Shown here: in pieces, positions 1 to 13,859 of the stretch
Numbering within the stretch: position 1 is the first letter of the stretch
How the letters are laid out: each line of letters begins with the position of its first letter
Source: Suillus spraguei
Taxonomy: Eukaryota > Basidiomycota > Agaricomycetes > Boletales > Suillaceae
Direction: 5' to 3'
Assembly: GCA_016800925.1 (NCBI GenBank)
Contig: JABCPU010000123.1
Location: forward strand, 62,001-126,000
DNA: 64,000 nt
Program-made: the position numbers and the translations under genes
Notes under the pieces: generated by a model
What the model was told of the DNA's origin: nothing
Seen by the model: the letters and a program-made list of their open reading frames with translations, nothing else
Databases searched by the model: none

Positions 1-237
1 ATGCCCGCGAGGCTGACAGAGTTTCTCGACTCTCAGGCACCAGAGCACACTATAAACCAGAACCGCCCATCCAACCTCCCTTGGATCATAATTTGATGCA
101 CACGGCCTCCAACCATTAATCATGATCCTGATGTGCCCATCACCTCACACCATCTCACCTCCGATCACCATTACACCATCCTGAAACCGAGGTTAACACT
201 CCGACCTTACAAAAGGAAAATGAACACTTCTCACCAC

Positions 238-2949
238 TCACAACGCAACACCAATCCCACTAGGCCTAACAGCACTTGGCACCCTCATCCTGCTCCCCGC
301 AGGACCTGAGGACGAGCGATACACCATCCCTGTTCCTGTCCGTGACTTTGGCCTATCTCCATTCCCTATCCCCATATTGCCAACACTCCCCGAAGAACCA
401 GGCATCACAAGCGTGCGCATCACAGGTGCTACAGGCAGAATTGGCGTGTGCGATTGCGTCAAGGGAGACTGCGGCTGCGGCTGCGACTGCGTACGTTTAA
501 GTTGATCATGCACGTTCCGGTTATACGTCAGTACTCCCCCTAGCCGTAGGGGCTGTTCGCCTGGCTGGAGTCGTTTGAGTGTGCGCTGAAGGGGGCTCTG
601 GGTGCCACTTTCTCTTGGGTTTGGAGCATTGTCTCGGGGTTTTGAGATAGGGACAGTGATGCTGCTGATGTTTCTAGGGTTTGTGAAGTCACTCTCTTTG
701 AGGTCGGTGAGGCTGCTGTCTCTCGTGCTTGCACTCATGAATGGGACAGAAGACACAGCCCCACTGTGACCGCTTTGTCCTGCTAAAGACGGACTAGGTG
801 TCGACAACGAGGTGTTAAATGCAGATGGGTGGGGGCTGATCGAGGGTCGGGAGGTGCTCAGCAACGATCGGGGGACACCGCTGGACGGTCGGGGGACACC
901 TCCTAACGAAGGTCTCGGAGCACCACCCAACGAAGGTCTCGGTACACCACTCAGCGAAGGGCGTGGCATCCCCGCCCCAGCCTCACCACCAGTATTAACC
1001 CTAAGCCTCCCATTGCCCAACTCCACAGACCCAAGACTGGATGCGCTCGAATACGTCCTCAACCTCGAAAGCGAAGGCGGATATTTTTTCGGCGTCAAAG
1101 GAAGCGGAGGAAGCGATTTATCGATGTTGCATGATGATGGTGTTGATGAGCGAGATGGTGGGCGTGTTATGCCTGACGAAGGGTTAGGACGCGTCTCCGA
1201 GAAGGCTACGGGGCTCTGGGGGGTCGCAGGGAAGGGAAGGGACAATGAGGAAGTAGAAGCGGTGCTTGAGCCATTACCAGTCCCACCCATCTCGAGTCCA
1301 CTAGAACTCGACCCTACACTATCGCGAAAGTCTGCACGGGTGGGGGTCACGCCCTGCATTCCATCTTCTAGTGGGAATGGGACTCGGGGATTGTCGTCTT
1401 TATGTTTGTGATGGCGGGGTTTGGGGCGGGAGGTAAAAGGCTTAGTTCTGGGAGGGAGGCTTTTGGAGAATGGTCCGCCAAGGATGAAGCGCCCATCATC
1501 TGTGTGTGCAAAGTCGTCTACTCGAATGGCGCGTCCAAATTCATCGACTTCTTCTTCACTCTCTTCTTCACGAAGGATCGAATGGGAGATGCTACGTGAG
1601 AGGGGGTGTGGGGAGCGGAGGGAGGAGTAAGATTTGGACGTGGATACGGATGTGGCGGATGAGCGTCGGGAGAGGTTTAGGGCTGAGAGACGGCGTGTGA
1701 GTGGTGAGGGGGCGTCTTCGTCTTCGCTGTTTGGTGTGTTAGTATTTGGAATTGGATATGAAGATAAGAAGGAGAAGGAGCGACGAATTACAAATATGTG
1801 TTAATGCCACTGATCTTCGACGAGGCGGTGTCTAGGTGCAAAACGCCGTCCCTGGCACAACGGAACCGACATAACACCAAGAAGCGAACATGTAAGGGGA
1901 TAAAAGCGCGAGGGATCGGGCCCAAGGACAGGCGATGCCTTGAAACCAAGACCGCCACTGTAAAGCAAGATGAAGGCTCACCTATCACTCCATCCCAAAC
2001 CAGTTGTGAGGCCAATACCTCCTCTCAACAACCTTCCATCACGATGCCTGACGCGTCTACTAGGGGTGTCTCTGGAGTCCTTTGGATGTTTACTTCCGGT
2101 GGAACTATTTGTGAGTAAAGAGGCGTCTGAGAAGTTGGAGTGGAGGGAGGCTTGGGATAAATCTGAGGCAACGGAGAGACGATTTTGAGTTGTATGTGAT
2201 GATGGGAGGAGTTTTGAGTGGGGGGATAGGAGACCGTGTCTGAGCATGAGGTGGCTAAAAGGAGAGATGAGATGAAGGTCCGGGCGAGACGGAAGCGAAG
2301 AAGGGGGAGAGACTCACGGCAAAGGGGTGTGGAGATCAATGCTTGAATCGGAGTCGGGGGCATCTTCAGGTCGGTTTTCGAGTCCAAGTTCGAACTCGTG
2401 AGGATTGGGCAGGTATTTTGACGACCCTGATGATCTATTTCCATTAATACTGGAGACCCTGGGACGTGACTTGTTCGGACGAGGACGCGAGCGAGGGCGT
2501 GGTGTGGCTTGTATGATAGCTGATACGTCCGGGCTTGCTGAGCGAGGACTATCGGGTAGGTCGGGGATGGAGTCTGGATGGATGTGGTAAGGACCTTCTT
2601 CTGAGATTGGGTGAGTTAGATCACAGGAAGGATTCCTATGAAATGAGCGTAAACTTGAAAGGCTTCCGTTTCTTGCTCTATTTCTTATAGGGGAGTGTGG
2701 ATCTGAAGTAGAAGAAGATTGAGAGCGTATTGAAGAGGATCTGCGAATGAAAAGGATTGTGTCTGTAGAAGTAGGTGGTAGAGGTGGTAGAGGTGCAGCT
2801 GGTGGTAGAGAAGGTGGTGGATTTACTGGAATATGTGACGGAGGAACAGGAAATGCTTCGAGCAGGAAAGGGACTGGGGTGTGTTTACTTATCATGCGAT
2901 GTTCAGCAGTCGTCGCCATAACTGTCGTCGCTGTCGTCCAGCTGGTCAT
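238..2949 (-). CDS. Ser/Pro-rich hypothetical protein, 3 exons
   Basis: Spliced model of exons 2949-2318, 2254-1982 and 1726-238 (797 aa). All three junctions keep frame and have GTGAGT or GTGAGC donors and AG acceptors; the second acceptor follows an ACTAAC branch site. No enzymatic domain was recognised. The protein is rich in Ser, Pro and Arg and looks largely disordered. It has a poly-Pro stretch near residue 55, an acidic DEFGRAIRVDDF motif at the start of the last exon and a set of RPSL/RPS repeats around residues 620-660, typical of scaffold or phospho-regulated proteins. The 255-nt second intron is long for this organism and may hide a short exon. The function is unknown. Coding status is well supported by frame continuity, less so the exact start. 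Confidence 0.7.
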
Positions 2950-5772
2950 GTTGCAATATAGCTCAAACCTAAGCGCTCACAAATTCACAACTACTTTCCC
3001 ACGTTACAAATTTAGATTAGTCTATCCACTCAAACCACCCTCAGATTCTAGTTCAACGTTGTCGACAGGCCTAGTATCCTTGTTCTATATATCCTATATG
3101 TTATAACTAACCCTTTGTCATGATATTCAAACTTTTTCTGTCTACCTTGTGGTTCACACTCCATTCCTGGTATCTTAGCAACTTCCGTGGAACCATTTAA
3201 ATTTCCGCACAACAACAAGATCATTTCAACTTACGTTGCATTCTTGCCAATAAACTTCCAGGTTCCTGTTAAGGTTCATCGCCCCCCGTTTCAAACATAC
3301 CCTCAAACATATTCTCATTTCTCACGTCTCGCTTCCCTCCTATTAGGTCCCGCTCATGGATCCACCTCTGACATTCAGGCTTAAGCCTTCTCGGGAGTCT
3401 TGACGTCACTATCCGTGTTCGTTATCAGTCCTCGTGGTCAAACTTAAAAGATGACATCATGCTTACTGCAAGTTTCGAATAATCAACCAAGGGGATAAAA
3501 TCCTCTCCGAAATTCCATAGGTCCACCATCACGCATCATTGATCATCCCTTATCGATATCGTCCGACCTTCCGTACTCTTGGAGTCGCTCTTCCCACCAT
3601 CGTACTAGGCCTTTGACAGTTCCAGCCAATTAGAGGCGTTAGACGTTTTCATTTCCGCAGAAATGAAATGGTTCTCCTACCCGCTTTAAGTAACAATCAA
3701 TTATCAAGAGCAAACTCTCTTTGGCACATGACTGTTTCTGGCCGTTCCAGACCTTTTGCGTGCGTTCTGTCGGTCTCATCGGTCTTGCACAATACGTTGG
3801 GCTGCCCGCAGAATAAATTCAGCGGACCGTGTCTCATCAGGTGATCAAAGCTTCGGGCCATGTGTAGTTAAACAATAAAAATTTGGGGCGGCGCAAGCGC
3901 GATCTTGTCCTCGGCGCTCTTCATAGATAACTTATCACCGCTTACCGCTCGATTTCAAGCCTTGGACCTGAACCTTGCAATTTAGACCCGCCTGGCCAAA
4001 ATTTTCGTAAACCGGTAAAAACGGTACACACGAAGCCATCCAATTGATGTTGATGTTGATATTGAATTCGGGACGATCGTATGGGTGCCTCTGGAGATTC
4101 CCATCTGGTCCTTGAATTCTAGACTCGCAAGTTCGGATTTGATGACTTACCAATTGGATTTTTCGAAAAAATATTTTGAGGTGGGTGAGAGCTGTAACAG
4201 CTGTCGTCATTCAATATTCAATCTTGGCAGAACGTGAGGTCGCAGTCAGCCATCGACACATGACACCGCCTCCCATACTTACATCTAACCGTCGTACAAA
4301 TCCCATGGAGAGACTTGGACTCGATGTTGTAATACTTGGATCCGAAACCCTGCAACGCGAGCAAAAGTTGAAACTCATAGTTAACCAGGTTTACCCACAT
4401 TCCGTGTAAATGTCAAACCGCCTAGTCAATCGAGTAGAACTAATTCAGAGACGACGTCGCTCTCTTCGCGATATACGTAGTATGAATATATTCATGGTGT
4501 TGTTATGCGATTGACTAGCCTATCCACACTCAGCGCACGTCGCGATTGTTCATGAAACACTCAACCAGTCAAGTAGATGTTGCTGCTGAGCTAGCTAACG
4601 AGGGGACTACTCACTTGGAAACGCAAGGAAGTAAATTACTGTTTGAGTCACGGCGGCGCTTGAATATCTTGTTGTGCTTTTTTAATCCCATGCCTTCAAG
4701 CTCAAGGAGGCCAGTCGTGGCGTTTCGTTGTACAGCGTGGCCTTGAGAACGAGTCAGGATGGTTGTAAACGCAAAGGCTGCTGTTGCTTGAATTCGTTGG
4801 TCCAATAGGCGGGACTAGTCAATTCAAACGAAAGCACACTTGGCAATCACCATACAACACCCGTAATCACTTTGCTTTCCCTCCTCTAATCTTTGATGTA
4901 GGCCGCTCAATCTGATCATTTATTTGTGTGGAATTGTGATGACGCTCGATCCATATCAGCTGTAAAAATAAAAAAAATTCAGTATCTGTGCGGTCGAATA
5001 CGTGTCCCAAGTCCTATCGTTTGCATGGGGCGATACCGTGCTATACAGCATTCTGCAGAGACCGGTGTGGTTCGAGAATCGATCACCAGTTTAGATCACC
5101 AGATCTAGATGCGTTGCAAGTCAACATTATCAGGGCACCTTTGGACCTCGATCGGATATCAGGGTATAGAGAACTCACTATACATACTCTTGACTTTTCG
5201 GTAAGTGGTCCATTTGGCATTCATGCATGTCAACCTGTCTCTCAAGCCTCAAGCGATCTATCAAATATGTGGCAAGCAGGCTTGAGAGTGTATGACGCAA
5301 CTGCTGTTGCTTTTGAAGTGGCAACAACGCTGCCGTGGACGCAGCGCCTTGTGTCATTCAGTGCTGTGATCGATCTACAACAAGTGGTCGAACTCGGGTG
5401 GTGCCACGTCACTGGCCTCTTGACTCCGGGACTCCGCTTCACGACCTCGAGTCGGCAAATCGGACACTGCCTCATAGATTATTCGCACATTGCTACATAA
5501 CCGTAGTCCTGTGAGATGAAGTTTTGTCACTTGTTGGGAGAATGTAGTCTGTGGATGTTATATAACGTGGCACTGGTTGCAATTCACGATTGAAACAGAT
5601 GGCACGGCCCCATATGGCATATCTAGCGAATAAATATGTGCGTTGGGGCGATGTCCTATGGTTACTGGTAGACAGGTATATACTGTAAAATACTATGTGC
5701 TTCGATGGGTCATGTGATGTCCGTGCATTGGTCCAGGCAGAATGCGAGGACGATCAAGGTCAACTAAAGGCG
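2950..5772. other. Intergenic stretch with no supported gene
   Basis: Reading frames here are short and lack recognisable motifs. The longest (4988-5500, +) has no splice partners and an unremarkable composition. No tRNA-like cloverleaf, LTR end or tandem repeat was seen. Confidence 0.5.
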
Positions 5773-7651
5773 TCAAATTATTGTGGGTATCGTAGGGATC
5801 TCCGGTACGTTGCGAGCAAGTCGTTCCCGTTCGCGGAAGGACTTCCTGGCATTAAGCCTGAACAACAGTTTAGCGACCTTCGTACGGAGGATTGGTTGAC
5901 TCACACTGATAGCATCGAGATAGTATAAGCTATGAGCAAGAGTGTTAGTGTTTGCGTAGTGCATGGGGAACATATAGTATCACTGACAGTTTCCTATCAC
6001 CGCTCCAGGCGCAGCGGCATAAAATTGACCAACAACACCCTCCTGGACCTGAAACTGAAATAGTCCTGATTGTTAAGTTTCCGTAATTTGCATGAATAAG
6101 ATGACTTACGAGCACAACCATGGCAGCCGCCACAAGGCTAGAGGATAAACCATGTGAAATGAAATGTTCAACATGAATGCAATGCGGCACGTACGAAGAC
6201 AACAATCCCATTTGAATAAAAACCCGCAACATTTCATTGACATAATCCCTCGACCTTGACATTAACAGTTGCGTGAGTCAGACAATAAGCATAGCAAAGA
6301 GACGCATACCGGCGAACATTGCCTGTTCGCGCCGGTCGCAAAAACCACCAGACCGTCCCTGTAATGGCAATATCACATAATGCACTGGTGTAGGCCGTTA
6401 TTTGCTGCCACTAAATACGAGTATGAATTCCTCAGTGTTCATCAAAGCTATGTCAATGTTGACTGGACCTTTGTATGGAATAGAACTTCAGGATTTCGCG
6501 TGATGATTCTTTGAAAGTATATGAGAAAGTGTACGAGGCTAATGAAAAAGATCACCTTACACCGAAACACTTAGGGCTAGAGACGAAGATGGCAACAATA
6601 TATCAGAACAATGACAGAGGGCATGAAGGGTTGACGCAACTCATGCCAGTCACTGTAACGTTCAAAAGTCAGAGTGTATGTGTCTGAGATCGAAAGTGCT
6701 GACCGAAAGATGTGACGGCGAGTGCACACTGTAAGTTTAGGTTGTAGCTTTCCGCAACAGGGATGATGAAGACAGCATCTCACAATAATGCCTGTTATCA
6801 AGAAATTTTTGTGCCGTGACTAAAAGAGTTCCCTGAGACTTTGCTCTCGGAGATCCTAGAGTACTCACTGATCCACACCTTGTATGCATAAAAACTTTCG
6901 ACAGCCAAAGTAAAATTGGCATCGTTCCAGGAAACCAGCCACAGGAATCACGTACCACTGGAACGGTGAAAACGATACAATACTTGTGATCTGTCAATTA
7001 ATGTTGATAACAACTCGATATGGAAGACTTACCGCCAGAAGTAGAGCGAGCTTCATTGGCAACGTTTAATATGCAGCGCGCTACATCAATCAGAATGGAC
7101 TTGCCAGCATCTGCCTATCCTCTTGATGGGTCAATTTGTGCAGAAACGATTCTATCGACTTACCACGGAAGTTGAGCGGTGCATTCGAGGGACATGCTAC
7201 GACGGCACGAAATAAAGATAGACCAGTATAGCCCTATCAATGCGTATTCCTGTATTGTTTCCAAACAACTGTGAGACATCGTCGTTGGTATCAGTATATA
7301 ATCATGATCGAGCATCGCCTACAAGACCATTGCTATCTATATTAGAGGTGTCAATCGACAATGGTTTCGTTGATGTATATAAGTCGAGCTCACAAATAAT
7401 CTGGATTTTCTCGAATCTTGGGGAAACCATCGCAAGTAGAAGAGATACTGTCCAAAAACTATCCCGTAGAGCCTTTGAAGTCCTGCGGGTCAACCTTCAG
7501 TGGTAGGGACTAAATGTCAATTCCATACGCTGTGGCTATGATAAAACCTTTGAAGCCTAGAGTCAGCTTGGTGGAATCGAGGAACAGCCGCACCAGAAGG
7601 CTCACCAATGAATCCTGGTCCCCACATCAGTGCCATGGGGTTGGTCGACAT
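5773..7651 (-). CDS. DUF6534-type seven-helix membrane protein, 18 exons
   Basis: Exons, 5' to 3' on the minus strand: 7651-7606, 7482-7394, 7336-7323, 7268-7164, 7114-7105, 7050-7033, 6990-6956, 6894-6869, 6819-6784, 6728-6704, 6652-6616, 6508-6469, 6410-6310, 6248-6195, 6137-6110, 6054-5988, 5929-5905, 5857-5773 (about 279 aa). It starts MSTNPMALMWGPGFIG, has QYLFYLRWFPQDSRK after the first helix, VWWFLRPARTGN in the conserved core and VLNARKSFRERERLA at the C terminus, as in the agaricomycete DUF6534 family. These are plasma-membrane-like helical proteins of unknown role. Three exons are only 10, 14 and 18 nt and one intron is GC-AG. One extra base at the T5 run 6806-6810 breaks the frame compared with the paralogue at 21-23 kb; it may be an assembly error. 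The exon chain was derived by aligning the two copies. Confidence 0.75.
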
Positions 7652-10217
7652 CGTGCTTGAGAGGTAATCTGCAGGGAAGAAGTGCTTAGTACGGCTGTCT
7701 TGGATGCAATGGGTTTACTAGTAGTTACTGGTGTGCCTTTATATACCTTTATGATTGTTCACGGTACTGGGTGTTTGCTCATAGTACCGTAAGCCAGTAC
7801 TACCACTATAGGACTCCTGCACTGGAGGGATGTTGGAGTGGGATTCTTTGGGGTCATAGAACCTATGTTGAACATTTTCTGATCATGAGATGTCTTCTGT
7901 ATGTATTGGAGGGTTGAAGGTTTGGCAGGAGGACCATAGGGTTTGCCCTTTGGCTGCTGCCTTCCCTGAGGACCCTAAATTATCATGGCACTTGCTCGGC
8001 AAAAAAGTATAATTTCACGTTTTAGGAAGGTGTGCCGCGACGCCTGGTGCCATGTCGTTACCGTTTGAAATTCAACAACTTGTGTTCGACAAAAAAGAAA
8101 ATTATCAAGTGCATGACTTATGTCGAAGGCCTAACCTTAACCTTAATATTCCTGACATGCAGTACGATAATAGCGGCACTGGAAAACGTCTGTCTCCAAC
8201 TCCAAGAAATGACCATGGATTGGCAGAAAACAGTATATCAATATACAAACGGCGAGCAAGATGATCAACAGATACCAAAATCTATGGCAAAGACGTGGCT
8301 TCAGAGGCTCGTGTAGCTGCTGCAAGAGATGCGCTGATGATAGGATGAGTGCATAGAGCAGTAGCCACCTCAGGACCATACATGTTTTGAAACTCAGCGG
8401 CAAGCAAAGTGCCCCGTCTTCTTAAGCAGGTGCGACAGATGCTATCAAGAGACTCTTGAAGAGGATATCATCTGACATACTTGCAAGCTTTGTGCGTTCA
8501 GTAGCGAAATGAGACATGATAGTATTGATACTACAGTACACTCGCTCATAATGCATAAATAAATAAAATAAAAACAAATCACTAGAAAATCATTTTTGGG
8601 TATCTTTGGGTTATGCGATATATGGACCACATTCATCCCTGTAAATGGATAGCTTTGTGCATCTTGAAAAAATTAGATCCTGATTTGTTATAAATTATTA
8701 TGCGTTATGCGTTATGAGCAAGTGTACTGTACATTCATTATTTCGCGCATCCGATCTTTTAGTTCCAATTTGCAGTACAACATCACGTAGAACAGGCAGG
8801 AACAAAGCAGACAAATTCTCTGCACAGCAAGCATCCGCATAAGAAAACCAACGAGGATCATCTTTCAGTCTGGACCTAATGCACGAGGCAGCAGTTGTGA
8901 GGGGAGTACCTTGTTGAGCCTCTCGATAAATCTTAAAGCGCTTGATACACTACAAGGCACATATGCAGCAGACTCGAAATGTGCGCGAGCGAAAGCCATT
9001 GAGATATCATCTACGCGGATAGACAGACCTTTCCCATCAAAACTACGGCGACGGATCGATAAAGGGGACCACATCTAAAATGCAAGCTGTTACAGTGGGA
9101 GGCGAGTGATAGTTGCAACCAACAACAAATTTTCTTAGCTGTTGCATACACAAATTCATTATATTGCGGCAATCTGTAGCATCGAGAACTCGAGGACACG
9201 TGCTGGGGTGTTTGAGAGAAACACAGACATTCTGAATATGAAGGTAGTCAATTTAATAAAATAAGGACACCAAGAGAAATGAAAAGACGCACACAATTTT
9301 TTCGCTGTAGAGACGAGTCAGATCAGAATCGCTGTCACACATTCATTCATTCATCAATCATCAACTGTAACCCAAAAATGTTCTCACGCATCGACGTGTA
9401 GCCCTGAATGTTTGGATCCAACAAAACCCTCTTCCTACTAAAGTGGGAGTCGGGGATCATGCTTTACTGAAAAATAAAATCAATTGATTATAGATTGCCA
9501 CTTGGCAAGGTCCAAATTTAATAAGGGTGCTGAGGGTTAGGAACTTGAGCTTGAATGACGTTTTGAACTTTACATAAAGTTATACAGTACTACATACCGT
9601 CCTGCACTTCACATGCACAACTCTCTCGTGTACTTTCACATATTAGTACCTTGTTTCTATATGCACTGGTTTGGGCACTTTGTGGCGAACTAAATCTCTG
9701 AGCCTGACATTACTAGTGGCGCTCGCCACAGGGACCTCAGGTCCAATGTCAAAGTCCCCCTGTGTTTATACCATCTCGTTGGTCATCAGCCATGTCACGC
9801 CAGGGCCCTTTGCATTGCAATAGATTGGCATGGGAGTCGGCGTACTCATCCGTAAATTGAAAAGGAGCTGCGCACGGCAAAGGTATAGCGACCCGTCATG
9901 GTCGATCTCCGAGTCTGTCCATACTATTGAGTCAGCTCGGTTCCAAGCAGTCAAGCAGCTGCAACAATGAGTGGAGATTCTTCATCGATTACTTGCATCT
10001 CTATAGAGTTGTTTTGCAGAGCTTGAAGTCGGGTATATGATAGTCTGCATTATTTGCCTGGAAATCAGCGGGTCTTTGTAAGTGAACACTTCACATACCA
10101 TGAACATATCATCACATGTTTTCACCGGCACTAGTAAGCAGCCTAGACAACGCTTCCCTGAACACGTCCGCCAACTCAACTCTATAACACAGTCATGACA
10201 CACTCCTGCCCCTAAGC
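7652..10217. other. Unassigned; possible unrecognised minus-strand exons
   Basis: No gene could be assembled. Two minus-strand segments look coding by composition, 8865-9074 (a 69-codon open frame containing SIRVDDISMAFARAHFES, ending in TGA) and 9766-9954, but neither joins a start codon or a known family. The rest is AT-rich with short frames. Confidence 0.35.
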
Positions 10218-13200
10218 TCAGCAAATGATACAGTCTTCCTTGAAGCTCAAATTATACATCGTCTTGTCTACCGTCTTCTCAATCTTCTTCCAATCAGCGC
10301 GTCGCTGGATAAATTCATAAATATCCTAGCGAGAAAAAAACCGTTGTCTGGAGTCTTTCTACGATAGTGCTGGAAAACCGCATACCTCGGGTCGATATGC
10401 CCCACCATATCTTGTCACATCTCTCACGATCTGTGCCAGATCCTTTGCGTCTTCCACGACAAAGACATGTCCCAACATCTTTCAAATGCGAGAATTCTGC
10501 AGTGATATTAGGTACCTAGTCACGATGCATTAGGCGCCATACGATTAAAATCAGCGGAGATAGACCAGCCTTAAGAGAAGCTATGAAAGAGTAATAAGCA
10601 TTGAGGTCAGCAATGACTTGGAAACCGCCATTCAAAGAGATGATTTGGCGTTTGATGTGCTTCTGCAGTATACTGCGACATATCAGCTTCCTACAGCAAG
10701 CTATCCCAACGTCGGCACACTCACGCCAATAACCGGATTCCGACCTCTTCGTAGAAGACTTCAAGTACTTCTTTGCTCGTGCTGCCCTTGAGAAGCTTGC
10801 AATGCGTATCCAGGCACCGGATAGCTTCTGTACAACCTTGAGTGGAACCCAATTCTAGTGGAGCATCTTCTGGTGGATAATATTCCCGCGGTTTTGTCAA
10901 TGTTAGGATGATGTGCTCAACCTAACGCACCAATGAATCGGACAAGAAGGATTGGGAAAGCGCAGCTACACACCTGATTCATTAGCACCTGTGTTCCAGC
11001 ATTAAGCCCCGCAGCAACACAGTCATCGAGCGTATTTTCAAAGCGTTTCTTCTCTCTCACGACCACATTGAGGAAGTCTGTTTTGTCGATGTATGGAGCC
11101 TGACACAGGTAGCAGAGTCTGGAGAAACGTCTGTGATTTCAAAATTCACATACCAGTTCCTTGTCAAAGAATACTTGTACTATACTTTGAATCGTATCCC
11201 CTATGTGAACGAGTTCGAAGAATTGTAGCAGCGGCGCTACACTGGCAGTTTCTTCGTGTTCTGCTGGTTTGTATGAATTCATACGCTCTGTTGCTCTGCC
11301 AATGCGGAAGGTTACATGGCGACAAACACACAAGCGAGTGACGGATCCGCAAAAATGGATTACTTACATTCCAAAACCTTTCTCTAAATGCCTGTTACAT
11401 AATACCCCAGCATCTCGCAGAATGCTTCTTCGATTGTTTCTCTTACCCTTATTCCATAATGGCCGGGGTACGATGCAAAGATCTCCAGGCGTTTGAGTGC
11501 ATCACGGTCGGCGTGAATCAACTCGAGAGCAACATCGAGGGATAACAGGAGATCAAGATTTCCTGTTGGTGCCGGCGTCGCTTTTATCGCAGATGCAGAG
11601 GAAGTCCCGTTTGCTTGAGAGATGCTGGATGTAGATGGCCCAAAGGATGTTGCAAGTGTGTTTGTGCTAGCAATAGAAGCAGTATCTCGTGTGGATGCTG
11701 TAGTTGATGAGTCTCCTACTTCACATCACAATCAATACTTACATGGGACCATCGAACTTTCATCAGCACCATCATCACCTCCCTCTTCATCGGCACCAAT
11801 CTCAAAGATAGCCGCTTCTCCTTCGGCCCCCCGAGGCCGAAGCTGGTATATTCTTTTGCATTGTTCACCGATCCCGTGCCACCGACCCACCGCTGTGGAT
11901 TAAGCATGGCAATGCCTTGGACCATACCTGTGCCGACGGCGCCAACGGCTCCCCCAACGGCTCCCCCTACAGCTACCACTCCGGCACCGACGGTACGTGG
12001 AACTATGGTCACGGGTAATAGGAGCACGTCGGTGAATGACGCTAGAACGGTACGCTTCATGAGAGCCGGGTTCTGCGCAGTAAGGAAGCGGGTTTGTTGT
12101 GATTGCGTGGGTGAACTATGTGATGCAAGCGCTAATGTCTGCAAGTCAGAAGTAAGGCATTGAATAAAACGGTCGAGTGTAGGAAAGGAGGCACGTACCG
12201 ACCGGGCCCACTCTTTGCATATCACCTCGAATGCCTGTTTTAATGATTCTATTTCCTCATCAAGGTACTCGTCCATATTTGCCTCAAACATCATGAATCT
12301 ACGGATTTACACGGTTAGCAATACTTCTAACGGTGCTCTGAGGGAATGCAGCGACAGTGTGGGATGTGGAAGAGAAAGCGTGCCAGTAATTTTATTACTT
12401 ACACGACATCTTCTGCCTTGTCTTTGTCTTTGTCGCTGAAATTTCTAGACAAGGCGGTGAGAACGTCCACGATCCTCCATGATTCCCTGAAGCTGGCAGC
12501 CACTGCAGTGAGATAGAGAGCATTCGATATCTCTCTGGCACGTGTCAGCAGCGGAGCTATGTATTCGCCAACCTACACCCACACAAAGCTATGAAAGAGG
12601 GGAGAAATAGACATGACATGAACTTACAACTTCGTTGGCAACACGCTCTGCGAACCCAATGAGGACTCCAGCAGCCTGCGGAAAGACAAACACAGCCCTC
12701 GTGCCATGTTCCTCCAGTGCATGTATGACACTAGCCATAAATTCATCCATAGGTGTAAAATCAAGGGTATTCTCCTCTCTGCGCGTTCCATTTAAATACT
12801 CAAAAGATGCAGATCATGTAGGTTACTCACGTGAAATTAGCTAGCGGATTCCAACGACCTTGCTCATACAATATCTCTCGCTTCTCAGCCCATACCTTTC
12901 CCATTTCCCAATCCCCAAATCCAGGCCACACCTCCCAGCTTGCATGAGCAACCTGTCTCATCATCACTTCGTCCCCACGAGAATCGGCAGTATCAAATGC
13001 AGTCAGGAGTGATACATCAAAGCGATCTATAGTAGCCTTCAAAGCGGCGAGAAGAATGTCCCAATCTCTTACGGGTTGGACGCGGGGGGAGAGGAAGAAG
13101 CTGAGCAGGCGGAGAGAACGAGCCTGGGATAATAGAGATGTGCCTATGAGAGGTGTGAGCGCGGAAAGGACCGCATGGGGTGGCTGCCGCAGAGGAGCCA

Positions 13201-13859
13201 AGCATTTGTTTAAAATTGAATGAGCGCGTGTATACCGAGTGCGGAAAGTCTGCTTTCCTGGAGATGCGTCTGCAAACGCGAATGACGTAAATGCAGCGGA
13301 GAGAGACGGAACAGATGACATGCGCGGGGCAGACGTGAAATCCCCGAAGTCATCATCTACAGGTATCGTAGGAGGCGAATACGTGTTAGCCTTTGGCTTT
13401 TGCTTAGATTCAATGTTGTCTAACGTCTCGTCCAGGGCGTGTCGAGTAATGGCTAAATCATTCCATCTTCGTTCCCATACTTTCTCGTCGCGAGATAGAC
13501 TAGCGGTTGCCCTTGATGCTCGAGCATAGGCAGGGATGTCAGGGATGGGGAGGTGGTAAAGGACAAGCAAGTGAATATCAGCAGGTAATTTTCCAATCCA
13601 TCGAGAAATAGGTTGTGCTCTGCTTGTCCTCTTGCTTGTCGCCGACGCTGATGATGAATAAAGCCGCGTCGGTTCGAGTGCAGTGAACTTGTCCATCAAA
13701 GCCTGCTCGTCTTCCGCAGTGTCCCTTGGATGAACTGGGAAAGGATATCCCGGCGGCAATCCAAATGAGGAAACTTTACTATTGAAAGAGATCTTTGTGG
13801 TCTAGTTCACTTTGTCAGTCTTTACAACCGTGACTTACTCACCTGCAAGTCCTTACCAT
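10218..13859 (-). CDS. RCY1: Recyclin (Rcy1/Pof6-like): F-box and Sec10-like recycling factor
   Basis: Thirteen exons: 13859-13857, 13801-12831, 12778-12628, 12572-12403, 12298-12199, 12138-11779, 11715-11368, 11295-11154, 11099-10974, 10921-10725, 10672-10570, 10515-10386, 10325-10218; about 969 aa. The first coding exon is just ATG. An F-box lies near residues 72-115 (LPADIHLLVLYHLP). The rest is Sec10/exocyst-like, with the conserved NPALMKRTVLASF, LDVALELIHADRDALKR, YKPAEHEET and FFELVHIGDTIQS blocks. The protein ends DCIIC, a CaaX-type prenylation box, as in yeast Rcy1. Rcy1 pairs with Skp1 in recycling of endocytosed proteins to the plasma membrane. Frame is lost at three short homopolymers: 11827-11832 and 11405-11408 (one base short each) and 10480-10482 (one base long). 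Correcting for these, the length is divisible by three. One intron (10516-10569) has a GC donor. A 38-nt intron could replace the first frameshift, but is shorter than any other here. Confidence 0.85.

Noticed and set aside
4988..5500. 170-codon plus-strand frame
   Set aside because: No motif, no splice partners and no promoter-like context; chance frame in an intergenic region.
7021..7165. Frameshift in the first DUF6534 gene between the 4th and 7th exons
   Set aside because: A 10-nt exon, a GC-AG intron and an 18-nt exon restore the frame in both paralogues, so no mutation is needed here.
11716..11778. 24-27 nt intron in recyclin at GTAAGT 11742
   Set aside because: Far too short to be spliced; using the donor at 11778 gives a normal 63-nt intron and keeps the conserved frame.
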